Shown: positions 7,098-15,724 of the stretch, piece after piece | Layout of the letters: every line of letters begins with the position of its first letter | How positions within the stretch are numbered: position 1 is the first letter of the stretch | Source of the DNA: an uncultured Bacteroidales bacterium | GTDB lineage: Bacteria > Bacteroidota > Bacteroidia > Bacteroidales > UBA1715 | Assembly (NCBI GenBank): GCA_937892155.1 | Contig: CALAUG010000019.1 | Coordinates: forward strand, 1-28,362 | Direction: 5' to 3' | DNA: 28,362 bases | Program-made: the position numbers and the translations under genes | The notes under the pieces: generated by a model | What the model saw: only the letters and a program-made list of their open reading frames with translations | What the model was told of the DNA's origin: nothing | The model's database searches: none

Positions 7098-8439
7098 ATT
7101 CAACAGTTTTTTTACATATTTCAAAATAGTATTTCAACAATTTGATGTCACGAATATATATATGCCATGTCAGCAATAGCGTTCCAGAATATTTCCGTAC
7201 CTCATCCACAATGGAGACAACATCTTTCATCATATCATCATCTGATGCATACTTGTGCAATCGAAGAGCCGAATCCATAATCTGGCAAGGAATCTCGTAT
7301 ATCCTTAATTGCCGACGTGCATAAATATCAAATATCTGGTAAGGGACTGCAACTCCACTTCTAAATCCAATATGTTTGTGAAAAACGCAATTACTAACGA
7401 ATGATTCATCACAGGAAAGCAGATTATCCCATTTTTGGTATGTATCGCTATTGTAAAGCAAATGATGATTTCTCCCTATCTTAAGATTATCTTGCAACAG
7501 TTTTTTGATACGTTCAGACTCTACAGTCCACTGTTCAACGTTGTTAAATGTGGTTTGCGAAGGATGAAAACCTATATAAATATTCGGATTCTTCTTGGCC
7601 ACTAACACATCTATGACACGCTTCAGTCTCTTATCATTATAATAATAGGTAGCCTCTTCTTCTCCCTTTGCACACACTTTGAAGTAGAACCATTCGGGTA
7701 TGCCATACTTCTCGCACAATTCCACATATAACTTCACCTGACTATATGCCTTGGGGAATGTACATTTATACAAAATCTCCTGCTGCCAAGTCAAGTTTAT
7801 TATAGGATTTTTAGGCGAGCCATTCTTTATTTGGCGACACGCATCTATAGCTATCTTTTTGCATGATGGAGGCACCAAACCATCTACATCATGGCTCATT
7901 GCGACACGGTATTCTCGTTCTTTTGTACTTACCCCCCCCCAACCATTTAATAAGGTCTTTAATAGATATTCATACTCATGAACCAAAGGCCGCTGATATA
8001 TATTTTCTCTAATCGTAAATAACAATTTTTCCGGGCAGTCACCTTTCTCGTCACGCCCATATAAGGACTCTTCCCAACGGGTCAGCATAAAAAAGGTGGA
8101 GGCAAAAATATCTAAACCTATCGTAGCACGATTCTCCGTTTCTTCATATCTATCTACTCCATATATGATAGGTATCTCTTTACCCCTCGCATGGAAATAT
8201 ACCAACTCTGAGGGCAGATGTTCTGCTTTCAGATAGGACAAAGGCTCTGGATATTGTTGGAAAAAATGATCTTCCACTACAATCTCCTTCCCGTCCACCT
8301 GTATGGTATAATTGACAGCTTGAGCATCAAACTGTATATCGTCTGCTGTCAAATCACAACCTAACAAGTCATTAAATATGACCTCTATAGCGTATCGTCT
8401 TTCTGGTATATTATTAGACGGACAAATAATACGTATCAC
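7084..8439 (-). CDS. Polysaccharide deacetylase-like (DUF7033-type) protein
   Basis: A 451-residue protein resembling DUF7033/polysaccharide deacetylase-like proteins of surface glycan loci. An N-terminal alpha/beta domain (IRIICPSNNIPERRYAIEVIF; YGVDRY; GLDIFASTFFMLTRWEE) is followed by a NodB-like barrel beginning YRVAMSHDVDG, where His183, Asp184 and Asp186 resemble the TFDDG metal/catalytic motif. IGFHPSQTTFNN, HHLLY and LLTWHIY supply further candidate ligands. The role is probably N- or O-deacetylation, or a related modification of the glycan, unproven. The start is GTG at 8439; there is no nearby ATG in frame, and the N-terminus matches the family's usual opening. A 9-bp G tract (7932-7940) encodes GWGGV just before the catalytic domain. 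Upstream lies the scar at 8452-8687. Confidence 0.75.
   Translation of the reverse strand: MIRIICPSNNIPERRYAIEVIFNDLLGCDLTADDIQFDAQAVNYTIQVDGKEIVVEDHFFQQYPEPLSYLKAEHLPSELVYFHARGKEIPIIYGVDRYEETENRATIGLDIFASTFFMLTRWEESLYGRDEKGDCPEKLLFTIRENIYQRPLVHEYEYLLKTLLNGWGGVSTKEREYRVAMSHDVDGLVPPSCKKIAIDACRQIKNGSPKNPIINLTWQQEILYKCTFPKAYSQVKLYVELCEKYGIPEWFYFKVCAKGEEEATYYYNDKRLKRVIDVLVAKKNPNIYIGFHPSQTTFNNVEQWTVESERIKKLLQDNLKIGRNHHLLYNSDTYQKWDNLLSCDESFVSNCVFHKHIGFRSGVAVPYQIFDIYARRQLRIYEIPCQIMDSALRLHKYASDDDMMKDVVSIVDEVRKYSGTLLLTWHIYIRDIKLLKYYFEICKKTVEYAAK
7932..7940. repeat. Poly-C(9) tract in deacetylase-like gene
   Basis: Nine C on the plus strand, read TGG GGG GGG GTA (Trp167-Gly-Gly-Val170). Slippage would remove the putative catalytic barrel. 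In frame in this copy. Confidence 0.9.
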
Positions 8440-8451
8440 TTGAATCCAAAT

Positions 8452-8599
8452 TTAATTGATAATGGCTTTTACCTCATCAACAGTCACTTCATCTTTCTGC
8501 AACAAGTACTGAATACTACGAACTTGACTCTTAAAGGCTCCTCCCAACAAGGCTCCTCCCAAAGTCATAATGGACTCTGCTATAGATGTGTCATCAACT
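8452..8599 (-). pseudogene. 3' fragment of an octopine-type dehydrogenase gene
   Basis: Reading minus from 8599, the frame gives VDDTSIAESIMTLGGALLGG, then FKSQVRSIQYLLQKDE and a C-terminal VKAIIN with TAA. This aligns along its whole length with the C-terminus of the intact dehydrogenase at 12025-13110 (VSIAESIMTLASALLG, SRSIQNLLGKRD). It is a divergent allele, not a recent copy. It has no start or body and is fused to a CapA 5' fragment in another frame, so it is dead. It also contains a local duplication of AAGGCTCCTCCC. Confidence 0.85.
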
Positions 8600-8687
8600 G
8601 CTTTAACTCGTCAGAAACTGTAATTAGGGATGTTGAAGGCTTAGAGCAAAAGTCTCCAGCAAAAAATAGTCTTATTTGATTATTCAT
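8580..8687 (-). pseudogene. 5' fragment of a CapA family gene
   Basis: A 35-codon ORF beginning with ATG at 8687. Its first 31 codons match the N-terminus of the CapA protein at 5949-7097 (RLFFAGDFCSKPSTSLITVS against KLFFAGDFCSKPSTALITVS, then DELKQLM in both). The reading frame then runs into the dehydrogenase fragment and stops at a TAG (8580-8582). The start overlaps the previous gene's stop by 8 bp (8680-8687), so it may still be translated as a short stub. It marks the left edge of a deletion or replacement. Confidence 0.85.
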
Positions 8688-9870
8688 GCCGTAATGCAAT
8701 TTTTTCGAGGTGGGTTACGGATAACTGATTGGGTTGACGATATATCTTCCAATTCTGGGGGGGGGTATTATACCAAGCTGTAAAACAGTCTTTTATCTCA
8801 TTCCTCCACCCTCTACGGATAAAATATTGACCTGTTCTGTCCCAAAAGTCATTAACTTCAATTACCACTGGACCCTCATCGGTAATTGCAATATCCCATC
8901 CTGCAGCCTTGCACCACGGAAAAGCCTGTTGGAATTTAATAACATCAGCTTTTATGGATTCCCAATTTTCTATAATCACGCCATTGAGTTGTGCACCACT
9001 GTCGGGATGTTTTTCTATTTCCTTTATGTTGTGCCATCCATCAAATTGAATTGCATATTTCACCTCTCCTGTTTCAACGTCAACGCACACGTCAACATTA
9101 CCTCCACCTCCAGCGTTATCAACGCATCTCCCTGCACGGCCAATTTTGATAAAAGTAGCTATTATGCGGGCGCTCCCATCAGGATATAGTGTGGTCATAA
9201 ACCTAATTGTGTTGACAGATGACTCATTGAAACTGGCTAACTGTTTTGTCTGCTTTATGACGCTCTCAAAGATGCGAGGATGGTTTGACAATACATCAGA
9301 CAACTTTTCGGTAGTACCATTAAAAAGCAACAGTTCGCAATCATTTTCAAAATACCTGATCTCCTTGACCACTATGACATTATCTCCATGAGAGTCTTCG
9401 GTTGACTTGATTACACATTGACTGACTCCTTTTGACTTTAAAATGCGAACAACATCAGCCACATTAGTGGCAATTTCCGAACTATTCTCCACGTTCCCAC
9501 ATGGTTCATAATAGCAATACAATTCAGAGGTTCTGATTCCTGTATTCTCGAAAAGTTTATGAGCCACAAATTTATTACGGGCAAACGAATAATATTTAAT
9601 CGGATTCAACACATCCAAATAATAACGTTGTTCATTCAATCCCAAGAAAGAATTACGAAATGCTTCAGAACGTTTTTCAAATTCGAAATCATGGTATTCG
9701 TCCATTCTAAGGCCCTTGGTACGGTATAGGGCAAGATAATCCTTTACCACTTTATTTTGAGTGGCTTTATCTGTCCAATACGAGCGTGCCCAGTTTTGCA
9801 CTGATTTAGTAAATTTACGCTGATTATTGATGGATTCAAATTTTTTTATTATTCTATACATCATATTCAT
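8680..9870 (-). CDS. Sugar-transfer associated ATP-grasp protein
   Basis: A 396-residue protein, second of three sugar-transfer associated ATP-grasp paralogues. Landmarks are VSQCVIKSTEDSHGDNVIVV (nucleotide-binding Lys and loop), SSVNTIRFMTTLYPDG, TFIKIGRAGRCVDNAGGGGN, and AAGWDIAITDEGPVVIEVND with the metal-binding Glu/Asn. The protein is expected in the cytoplasm, ligating a carboxylate to an amine on a glycan or precursor (family inference). ATG at 9870, 14 bp after the acetyltransferase stop. A 9-bp tract at 8757-8765 (C on the coding strand, ACC CCC CCC CAG) lies near the C-terminus in YNTPPQNW. The conserved DNAGGGG motif is spelled with mixed glycine codons, so the tract is not simply imposed by protein sequence. 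Confidence 0.87.
   Translation of the reverse strand: MNMMYRIIKKFESINNQRKFTKSVQNWARSYWTDKATQNKVVKDYLALYRTKGLRMDEYHDFEFEKRSEAFRNSFLGLNEQRYYLDVLNPIKYYSFARNKFVAHKLFENTGIRTSELYCYYEPCGNVENSSEIATNVADVVRILKSKGVSQCVIKSTEDSHGDNVIVVKEIRYFENDCELLLFNGTTEKLSDVLSNHPRIFESVIKQTKQLASFNESSVNTIRFMTTLYPDGSARIIATFIKIGRAGRCVDNAGGGGNVDVCVDVETGEVKYAIQFDGWHNIKEIEKHPDSGAQLNGVIIENWESIKADVIKFQQAFPWCKAAGWDIAITDEGPVVIEVNDFWDRTGQYFIRRGWRNEIKDCFTAWYNTPPQNWKIYRQPNQLSVTHLEKIALRHE
8757..8765. repeat. Poly-G(9) tract in ATP-grasp gene
   Basis: Nine G on the plus strand, C on the coding strand, encoding NTPPQNW close to the C-terminus. It is the only one of the six tracts with C rather than G on the coding strand. Slippage would change only the last 25 or so residues. 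Confidence 0.9.
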
Positions 9871-9884
9871 CCTCCAATAAAAGA

Positions 9885-10628
9885 CTACAGATGTGTTCTA
9901 TCATATCCGTACATTTTATCAAAATACCTTTCTTGCTTTTTATCATACAAACGTTTATAGCCTTTACTCACTAACTTTGCTGGAACACCAGCAATTAATG
10001 GATACGGCTCTGCCATTTCGAAATTCTTGTTCACTAAAGAATTTGAGGCAACTATACTGTCACTGGGTATGACCGCACCCTTAGAAATGGTAGTGTTATT
10101 TCCAATCCACACATTCTGTCCTATTTCTATTGGTTTGGTCAATTTGGAAATTTGTTGATCATCTTTGTCACTGATTATATAATGGAAACTTGTATCATAC
10201 ACTTGAACATTCCAAGCAATTCGAACATTGTCACGGAATCTTATGCTGTCAAAACATATAATCTTTATGTCTGAACCACAAAAAGAGCCTTTACTACCAA
10301 ATTCCAATGTGCCTGTTCTTGCCACAGTTATATAGACACCCTGTAAGAAACGTATTGGTCCATTAAAGATGATTGTTCCATTATTGGTGATTGTGACTAA
10401 AGGTCTCGCAGTTGTAACATACCAATCACGCACGCCAAACTTTATCATGCCTGGATAAGCATGGCTCCTAATTTCTATTTTGCCTTTGAGACTACGAAAT
10501 GTAACATCGCCATATAACAATATTGGCAAACGTAATGCTGTCCTTACCGGAAGCATCTTGAAATTAAAGTATATCGACTTTAATATGTTTGACCTAAAAA
10601 TATCTTTAAGGTACTTTCTGTATCTCAT
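9885..10628 (-). CDS. Left-handed beta-helix acyltransferase
   Basis: A 247-residue hexapeptide-repeat transferase. The middle and C-terminal parts show the isoleucine/valine-rich hexad pattern (IGQNVWIGNNTTISKGAVIPSDSIVASNSLV), followed by the family's typical IAGVPAKLVSKGYKR. A His in YDTSFHYI is the likely catalytic base. Enzymes of this type transfer acetyl or another acyl group from a CoA thioester to a sugar hydroxyl or amine. The N-terminal ~90 residues form an extended beta region with no clear domain assignment. ATG at 10628, 24 bp after the PP-loop gene stop. Probably decorates the glycan made by this locus. Confidence 0.85.
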   Translation of the reverse strand: MRYRKYLKDIFRSNILKSIYFNFKMLPVRTALRLPILLYGDVTFRSLKGKIEIRSHAYPGMIKFGVRDWYVTTARPLVTITNNGTIIFNGPIRFLQGVYITVARTGTLEFGSKGSFCGSDIKIICFDSIRFRDNVRIAWNVQVYDTSFHYIISDKDDQQISKLTKPIEIGQNVWIGNNTTISKGAVIPSDSIVASNSLVNKNFEMAEPYPLIAGVPAKLVSKGYKRLYDKKQERYFDKMYGYDRTHL

Positions 10629-10652
10629 ATCTATTACAATAGTCTGGGGAAA

Positions 10653-11960
10653 TCAGACATACTTAATGTTAAATAGTCGTTTAATCTTCGCCTTTAACGC
10701 AGCTTTTTCTTGGTCCACAATTCTATGCTTTTTGTATTTTTTATATTCATAAAACGCTTCTTCTGGAATGGGACAATGATGTTTAACAACAAAGTCATAT
10801 ATTAAACGAGCATGCATTGCATCGTCATCCAACGCATCTTTGTCTTTTGTTATCAGTAACCATGTATATGCATTCACCCGTTTTTTCTTGAAACTGTCAA
10901 TGTCAAAAACGGCTCCAAAAAGATCAATTTTCCCAACAATATCCAGTATCACCAATGTACGCAAACATTTTGAACATGTTCCACAATTTTTAAATCGGAA
11001 ACAGACATCTAGATATCGTTGTGCATAATCATGATCTGCTATTGCAATAGTCTTGTCTAATCTACTATCATAGTCCGACAGAATAAACTCAGTCCCTTCT
11101 GTTGACAAAGAAAAACAAAGCAAGGATTCGTAGTGTTCGCTCGCCTTGTTGAGGTCTAAATCGAACCCTTCCGCTCTGCCTCTCGATGAGCAATAGTATT
11201 TACCAAACAGGCCAGCTAAAGCCAACACACAAGCACAATTACGATATACCCCCGTATCTCCGTATGCCCCACGATAATAATCAGAATCCATATTCGACTT
11301 AACATATAGCAACGGCAAATTCGACATATCAGCCACAGCTTGAGCATTTGCTCGCTTCTCTTCAGACATCCGATCCGTTGTTTCGTAGAACTCTTTCATA
11401 GAATACACTTTCTTGTTTGCCCTATCTGGATGGAAAATAGCACCCATATTGAAGTAGGTCAGATGAGTAAGTTTATAACCCTCTGGAACATCATCACTAT
11501 TATACAAATGCAATGAATACAACGAATCAATGCCACATGACATTCCAGTTCCAACAGCATGTGCATTCGGATAAGCGTTTGTAGTCGTAGGAGCTTGAAT
11601 ATTGATGTGTCTATGATATCCTTTTTCAGATTTCATTAGCGCTGGTATGAGTTGGTACCGAATTGAGAACAACATCTTATGAGATATCGGAGCTTCACAG
11701 ATTATATCTGATTCTGTCACCATGGCATACCACAACATTGCCACCACAAAAGCATCTCCACGTTCTGCACACAGATAAGACTTGTATTCTGTTGGCACCG
11801 CAAACCATAATCCGCTATCATCCGATTGCCATTCTACCGGAGGGTAATTTTCATACAAACGCCAATGAACATGCTTAAATGTATCCTTCAACGACATATA
11901 TGTCTTTGACGTATCTTCACTGATATGTATGGGGGCTTTTAAGTAAGAATACCCCCCCAT
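10653..11960 (-). CDS. PP-loop (N-type ATP pyrophosphatase) protein
   Basis: A 435-residue protein with a PP-loop-like motif GTGMSCGIDS at residues 137-146, corresponding to the SGGxDS loop of N-type ATP pyrophosphatases. It also has a cysteine cluster C320, C326, C329, C332 (FKNCGTCSKC) that could hold zinc or an Fe-S cluster, as in QueC/ExsB-type proteins. Such enzymes adenylate a carbonyl or carboxyl group before attack by an amine, ammonia or sulfur. I do not recognise a named family. Its place between a flippase, an octopine-type dehydrogenase and an acetyltransferase suggests amidation or ligation of a glycan substituent (inference). The ATG at 11960 is itself part of a 7-bp G tract (ATG GGG GGG TAT); an internal ATG at 11897 is the fallback start. 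Confidence 0.7.
   Translation of the reverse strand: MGGYSYLKAPIHISEDTSKTYMSLKDTFKHVHWRLYENYPPVEWQSDDSGLWFAVPTEYKSYLCAERGDAFVVAMLWYAMVTESDIICEAPISHKMLFSIRYQLIPALMKSEKGYHRHINIQAPTTTNAYPNAHAVGTGMSCGIDSLYSLHLYNSDDVPEGYKLTHLTYFNMGAIFHPDRANKKVYSMKEFYETTDRMSEEKRANAQAVADMSNLPLLYVKSNMDSDYYRGAYGDTGVYRNCACVLALAGLFGKYYCSSRGRAEGFDLDLNKASEHYESLLCFSLSTEGTEFILSDYDSRLDKTIAIADHDYAQRYLDVCFRFKNCGTCSKCLRTLVILDIVGKIDLFGAVFDIDSFKKKRVNAYTWLLITKDKDALDDDAMHARLIYDFVVKHHCPIPEEAFYEYKKYKKHRIVDQEKAALKAKIKRLFNIKYV
11952..11958. repeat. Poly-C(7) tract overlapping a start codon
   Basis: Seven C on the plus strand. The first G of the coding-strand run is the G of the ATG start codon of the PP-loop gene, so slippage would uncouple this start from the frame while leaving the ATG at 11897 usable. 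Confidence 0.85.
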
Positions 11961-12024
11961 CGTAAATGTATGGTTTTCTGATTGTTATCATAATTATTCT
12001 AAAGTATAAATGTTATTATTGAAT

Positions 12025-13110
12025 TTATTTTGATATTGCTGATATAATATCTTTTATTTCAACATCGCGTTTACCCAAAAGGTTCTGTATGCTTCTTGAT
12101 TGTCTCTTGAAGTCTTCTCCAAGCAAAGCTGAAGCCAATGTCATAATAGATTCTGCTATTGATACATCCACTCCAGCGACCTTTCCCAATGAGATGAACA
12201 ACCCCAAGCCCATCGGAACATCCTCTAACAAATAGCGATGACGCAAGAACATCGGTCCCTTGTTGGATGAGTCAGCAAACGAGCGGAAAGAGGTCATTGC
12301 ATCTATATTCAAGTCTTCCTCGTTGCGCCACTTAGCTGCATCGAAATAGTCCAACGGTTCGCAGCCATAGGCTTGCAACACCTTATTCTTCTGTTTGTCA
12401 AACGCATTGATAACATTAACAATGGAATCGGTGAATGCCTCACGATACATCCAGAACTCGCCCTTGCTATATTCAATGCGAGAGGCAGAGAAAGTCATTC
12501 CGATTGTATGAACAATCATATTGGGATTGTGGAGAGCCGACTCCAGGATGTTTCTACGCAGATAGTTCGTGTTGTCGAACAGCTGAGAGAAGATTGACAG
12601 GACATATTCACTCCTGGCAACAGGAAGCACGGAGATGGCATTGCGAGGATTATAGAATGTAATCTTAACATACTCATTGTTCATTACACGTCCGTTATAC
12701 GCCGTGGTCTCCCATTCGCAATAGGTAACATCTGCCGACACATACTGCTTGAAGATAAGGCTGCCCATATATCCTGGACACATCGCTATGACTTGCCCAT
12801 CATGAGCGTATGTTCCGATAAGCTTGGCTACAGATTCGTGTTGCAAGGTGGTAGTCATTATCAACACCACATCCGCGAATGCCATAGCAGCCTCTGCATC
12901 ACGCGTTACCAAAGCCGGCTTCACGAAGAAGTCGTGTCCGTGATTGGTAAGATCCTTCACAAGATAGCCGCCTTCAGCAACAATCTTATCATAATAGGCG
13001 CTGTTGGTCTGTGAAGTCTTCAATAAACAGACTTCATTTCCGCCCTTTTCGTAAATCTTGGCTGCATGGATAAGACCAGCATTGCCACAACCGATGACAG
13101 TAACTTTCAT
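12025..13110 (-). CDS. NAD/NADP octopine/nopaline dehydrogenase family protein
   Basis: A 361-residue oxidoreductase. The N-terminal Rossmann motif MKVTVIGCGNAGLIHA (G7, G9, G12) is followed by DVVLIMTTTLQHESVAKLI, and the C-terminal helical domain has HNPNMIVHTIGM, with the His-Asn region typical of opine dehydrogenases. Family members reductively condense a 2-oxo acid with an amine, such as an amino acid, to give an N-(carboxyalkyl) product. In a glycan locus this could create a carboxyethyl-type substituent (inference). ATG at 13110, 13 bp after the flippase stop. A divergent copy of its 3' end survives at 8452-8599, showing that other alleles have passed through this locus. Confidence 0.83.
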   Translation of the reverse strand: MKVTVIGCGNAGLIHAAKIYEKGGNEVCLLKTSQTNSAYYDKIVAEGGYLVKDLTNHGHDFFVKPALVTRDAEAAMAFADVVLIMTTTLQHESVAKLIGTYAHDGQVIAMCPGYMGSLIFKQYVSADVTYCEWETTAYNGRVMNNEYVKITFYNPRNAISVLPVARSEYVLSIFSQLFDNTNYLRRNILESALHNPNMIVHTIGMTFSASRIEYSKGEFWMYREAFTDSIVNVINAFDKQKNKVLQAYGCEPLDYFDAAKWRNEEDLNIDAMTSFRSFADSSNKGPMFLRHRYLLEDVPMGLGLFISLGKVAGVDVSIAESIMTLASALLGEDFKRQSRSIQNLLGKRDVEIKDIISAISK

Positions 13111-13123
13111 ATTGCTTTAATAA

Positions 13124-14593
13124 TTATTTATTTTTCTTTTCCCAAAACTTGAATCTATCAGGAATTATTGATAAAGTATATGTGAATGATTCTGGTTTGA
13201 AAATAAATGACCATCCGAGATATAGGAGAATACAAATTAAACCTTTCAAGATTCCGTCAGGATAGAGCGAAAGGTGCATGCTATTGACTGCAAAATAGGC
13301 AATGGCAGCACAAACTGTTGATGCGATAGTGACTGGCAAAAGATCCAACAACTGTGTTGTCCACTTGTAACCTATATGTTTGGATACAAGACCAATATTC
13401 ACGAAATAGCAGAACCAATTATAAATCACGATACCAACCATAAAGCCTTTCATTCCATAAAAGAACAATCCACCAAGCATAAAAGATAGTCCAACTATGC
13501 GCTTGCCTAATGTCCATAGGAACATTGTTTTACTTTTCCCAATTGCGGCAATTGTCTGAGTATTGACAGATTGCAAACATGAGGACAAACCCACAATACA
13601 TAACACTTGAAAATATGGAACACTCGGAAGCCATCTATCAGAATACAACAACACAAAAATGGGCTTCGCCGTTAGCATTAAAACAAACATCAATGGAAAC
13701 GTAATATACGAAATGGTGCGAGTGAGGCGTTTAATCATATTTATCATCTGAGGCTTATTATCCTGAACAGAAGCATATAATGGATATGTAACTGATGTCA
13801 TAATAGAGGAGATGCTATATGATGCCAATTTTTCGGCACCCATAGCCTTGGAGTAATAGCCCAATGTGGCAGGAGAATACAATTTACCGATAAATAATGT
13901 CTGAATACTTTTGGAAAAATCATTTATCATCGTTGTCAGGAACATATAAAAACCGAAGCTGAATAATTCCTTAAAAGATTTTGTAGAGAATGTAATGATA
14001 GGCCGCCATTTGACGTAAAACCAATATACAGCAGCTGGGATAGAAGCCGATATTAGGTTCTGTATAACCAAAGCCCAAACTCCAAAGCCCTTATATGCCA
14101 TAAATAATGTTATTCCCAAAGACACGACAGATGTCACGATAGTGACAATTGATATCAATTTGAAATCGAGTTTTTTTCTAAGTTGGTTGCTTTGGACAAG
14201 TGTAAAAGCATGTATAAATAGGACAAGTGCCTGTACCCTCAAAACAGGACACAGCAACTCGATATTATAGAATCTCGCAATGGCTGGCGCACAAAAATAA
14301 AGTGTGACATACATCACGACCGCCACTCCTAAATTCCAAAAGAACACAGTGGAATAATCATCCTGAGTTGGGTTCTTCTTCTGTATTAAAGCCGACCCGA
14401 ACCCGCAATTGATGAAAGCCTCAGCAAACATCATGAAAATGGACAACATACCTATGCAGCCATAATCATTAGGGGTCAGCAATCGGGCAAGGATAATGCC
14501 CGATATGAACTGAATGCCCATCGTAGAATACTTCTGAAAAGCCGTCCATACCATTCCAGAAGCTGCTTTATTTTTCAATGATTCCTGTGCCAT
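13124..14593 (-). CDS. Wzx-type oligosaccharide flippase (MOP superfamily)
   Basis: A 489-residue polytopic membrane protein with 12-14 hydrophobic segments and the N-terminal sequence SGMVWTAFQKYSTMGIQFIS, followed by ARLLTPNDYGCIGMLSIF and GFGSALIQKK, all typical of the WzxC/TuaB branch of polysaccharide export proteins. It is expected to flip an undecaprenyl-linked glycan across the inner membrane. It is the only clear transport component in the window and the strongest evidence that the locus makes an exported, lipid-linked glycan. ATG at 14593, three bases after the upstream ATP-grasp stop. Confidence 0.92.
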   Translation of the reverse strand: MAQESLKNKAASGMVWTAFQKYSTMGIQFISGIILARLLTPNDYGCIGMLSIFMMFAEAFINCGFGSALIQKKNPTQDDYSTVFFWNLGVAVVMYVTLYFCAPAIARFYNIELLCPVLRVQALVLFIHAFTLVQSNQLRKKLDFKLISIVTIVTSVVSLGITLFMAYKGFGVWALVIQNLISASIPAAVYWFYVKWRPIITFSTKSFKELFSFGFYMFLTTMINDFSKSIQTLFIGKLYSPATLGYYSKAMGAEKLASYSISSIMTSVTYPLYASVQDNKPQMINMIKRLTRTISYITFPLMFVLMLTAKPIFVLLYSDRWLPSVPYFQVLCIVGLSSCLQSVNTQTIAAIGKSKTMFLWTLGKRIVGLSFMLGGLFFYGMKGFMVGIVIYNWFCYFVNIGLVSKHIGYKWTTQLLDLLPVTIASTVCAAIAYFAVNSMHLSLYPDGILKGLICILLYLGWSFIFKPESFTYTLSIIPDRFKFWEKKNK

Positions 14594-14596
14594 AAC

Positions 14597-15724
14597 TTAT
14601 CCAAATAACATAGCTTCAAATTCTTCCTTCAATCCCTTTCCAAACTCAATTTGCGGCATAGAAACTTCACCCCAGTTTGCTTCAATTACACACCAGCCGC
14701 GGGTAGATAGAGCCATATCGTATGCAATATACTTATGCTCCGACGGCATTGCATTGTGTACTTCAGCCACAAAAGACTTTAATGCATCCCATTCTGGAAT
14801 TTGAGCACCTTTATACACAATATGTGAATCAGGATGTTCCAAGTAGTGATGTCCGTGCTTATCAAAGCCATCAGATACGATAATACCCGTTTCTGCATCA
14901 ATAGCCGCAAATGTTCCTCCTGCTCCGGCATTATCAACAATGGAACCTGCACGACCAATACGAATAGAAGGATAGAAAATCTTAACTCCATCTTTTGTTC
15001 TGAAAGTAGGAATGCGGAACGTATTGAGCGAGGAAGCATTCCATTTTGCTATGCGAGGGTCTTGCTCTACAACCTCTTCTGCTATATATCCACCTTTTGC
15101 AAGGAGTTTATCAAATGCCTCTTCCGCACTCTCATAATCAGACAATGAAATAATCTCTATACCGGAACCACATCCTCCACGGGTTGGTTTAACCATGAGA
15201 CGACTGCATTTGTAAAGCAATTCGCAGAAAGTTTTTTTATCTTCTTTTCTCTCAACCCTACATGCCTCTCTACGGAAAAAGTTCTTCATTGCCTCATAAA
15301 AAGCATTTTTATCCTTAATGAATTCGAAAGCAGTTTGGTGTTTACCATGCATTTGTTTAACAAGCAGACAGTCTTTCTGATAACGTGGCAAATATGTAGC
15401 ACGTTCACTATCATTCTTCGTTGGATAACCATAGCAGAAATATTCTGTGGGGTTAGTACCATATTTGAAGTGGCAAAGGATGATGTCAATTATCGTATTC
15501 TTTACAAACACCTTATCAGCCAATTGCTCTTTTGAAAGGAAGATTTGTAAACTGTCATCTATGTAATCAGCCATATCCTTGCCATCATAGCCGCCATAGA
15601 AACAAATATGATTCTGATGCGCTCGCGTATAAACTCGATAAGCAAAATACCGAGGACAGCAGCATCTCAAAAGATGACTAACTATATGTCGGATTTTAAG
15701 TATAACTCTATAAATTACATTCAT
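14597..15724 (-). CDS. Sugar-transfer associated ATP-grasp protein
   Basis: A 375-residue ATP-grasp protein, the first of the three paralogues in transcription order. Landmarks are LMVKPTRGGCGSGIEIISL (nucleotide-binding loop), SSLNTFRIPTFRTKDG, PSIRIGRAGSIVDNAGAGGT and the C-terminal IAYDMALSTRGWCVIEANWG with the metal-binding Glu-Ala-Asn. A basic N-terminus rich in Arg/His/Cys (LRCCCPRYFAYRVYTRAH) might associate with membrane lipids. Its ATG overlaps the dehydrogenase stop by 4 bp (ATGA), so the two are translationally coupled. No homopolymer tract is present, unlike its two paralogues. Likely attaches an acid made by the preceding enzymes to the glycan (inference). Confidence 0.88.
   Translation of the reverse strand: MNVIYRVILKIRHIVSHLLRCCCPRYFAYRVYTRAHQNHICFYGGYDGKDMADYIDDSLQIFLSKEQLADKVFVKNTIIDIILCHFKYGTNPTEYFCYGYPTKNDSERATYLPRYQKDCLLVKQMHGKHQTAFEFIKDKNAFYEAMKNFFRREACRVERKEDKKTFCELLYKCSRLMVKPTRGGCGSGIEIISLSDYESAEEAFDKLLAKGGYIAEEVVEQDPRIAKWNASSLNTFRIPTFRTKDGVKIFYPSIRIGRAGSIVDNAGAGGTFAAIDAETGIIVSDGFDKHGHHYLEHPDSHIVYKGAQIPEWDALKSFVAEVHNAMPSEHKYIAYDMALSTRGWCVIEANWGEVSMPQIEFGKGLKEEFEAMLFG

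Noticed and set aside
7098..7124. Longer N-terminus for the CapA protein at 5949
   Set aside because: It would need a TTG start, and the homologous 5' fragment at 8687 begins with ATG at the position equivalent to 7097.
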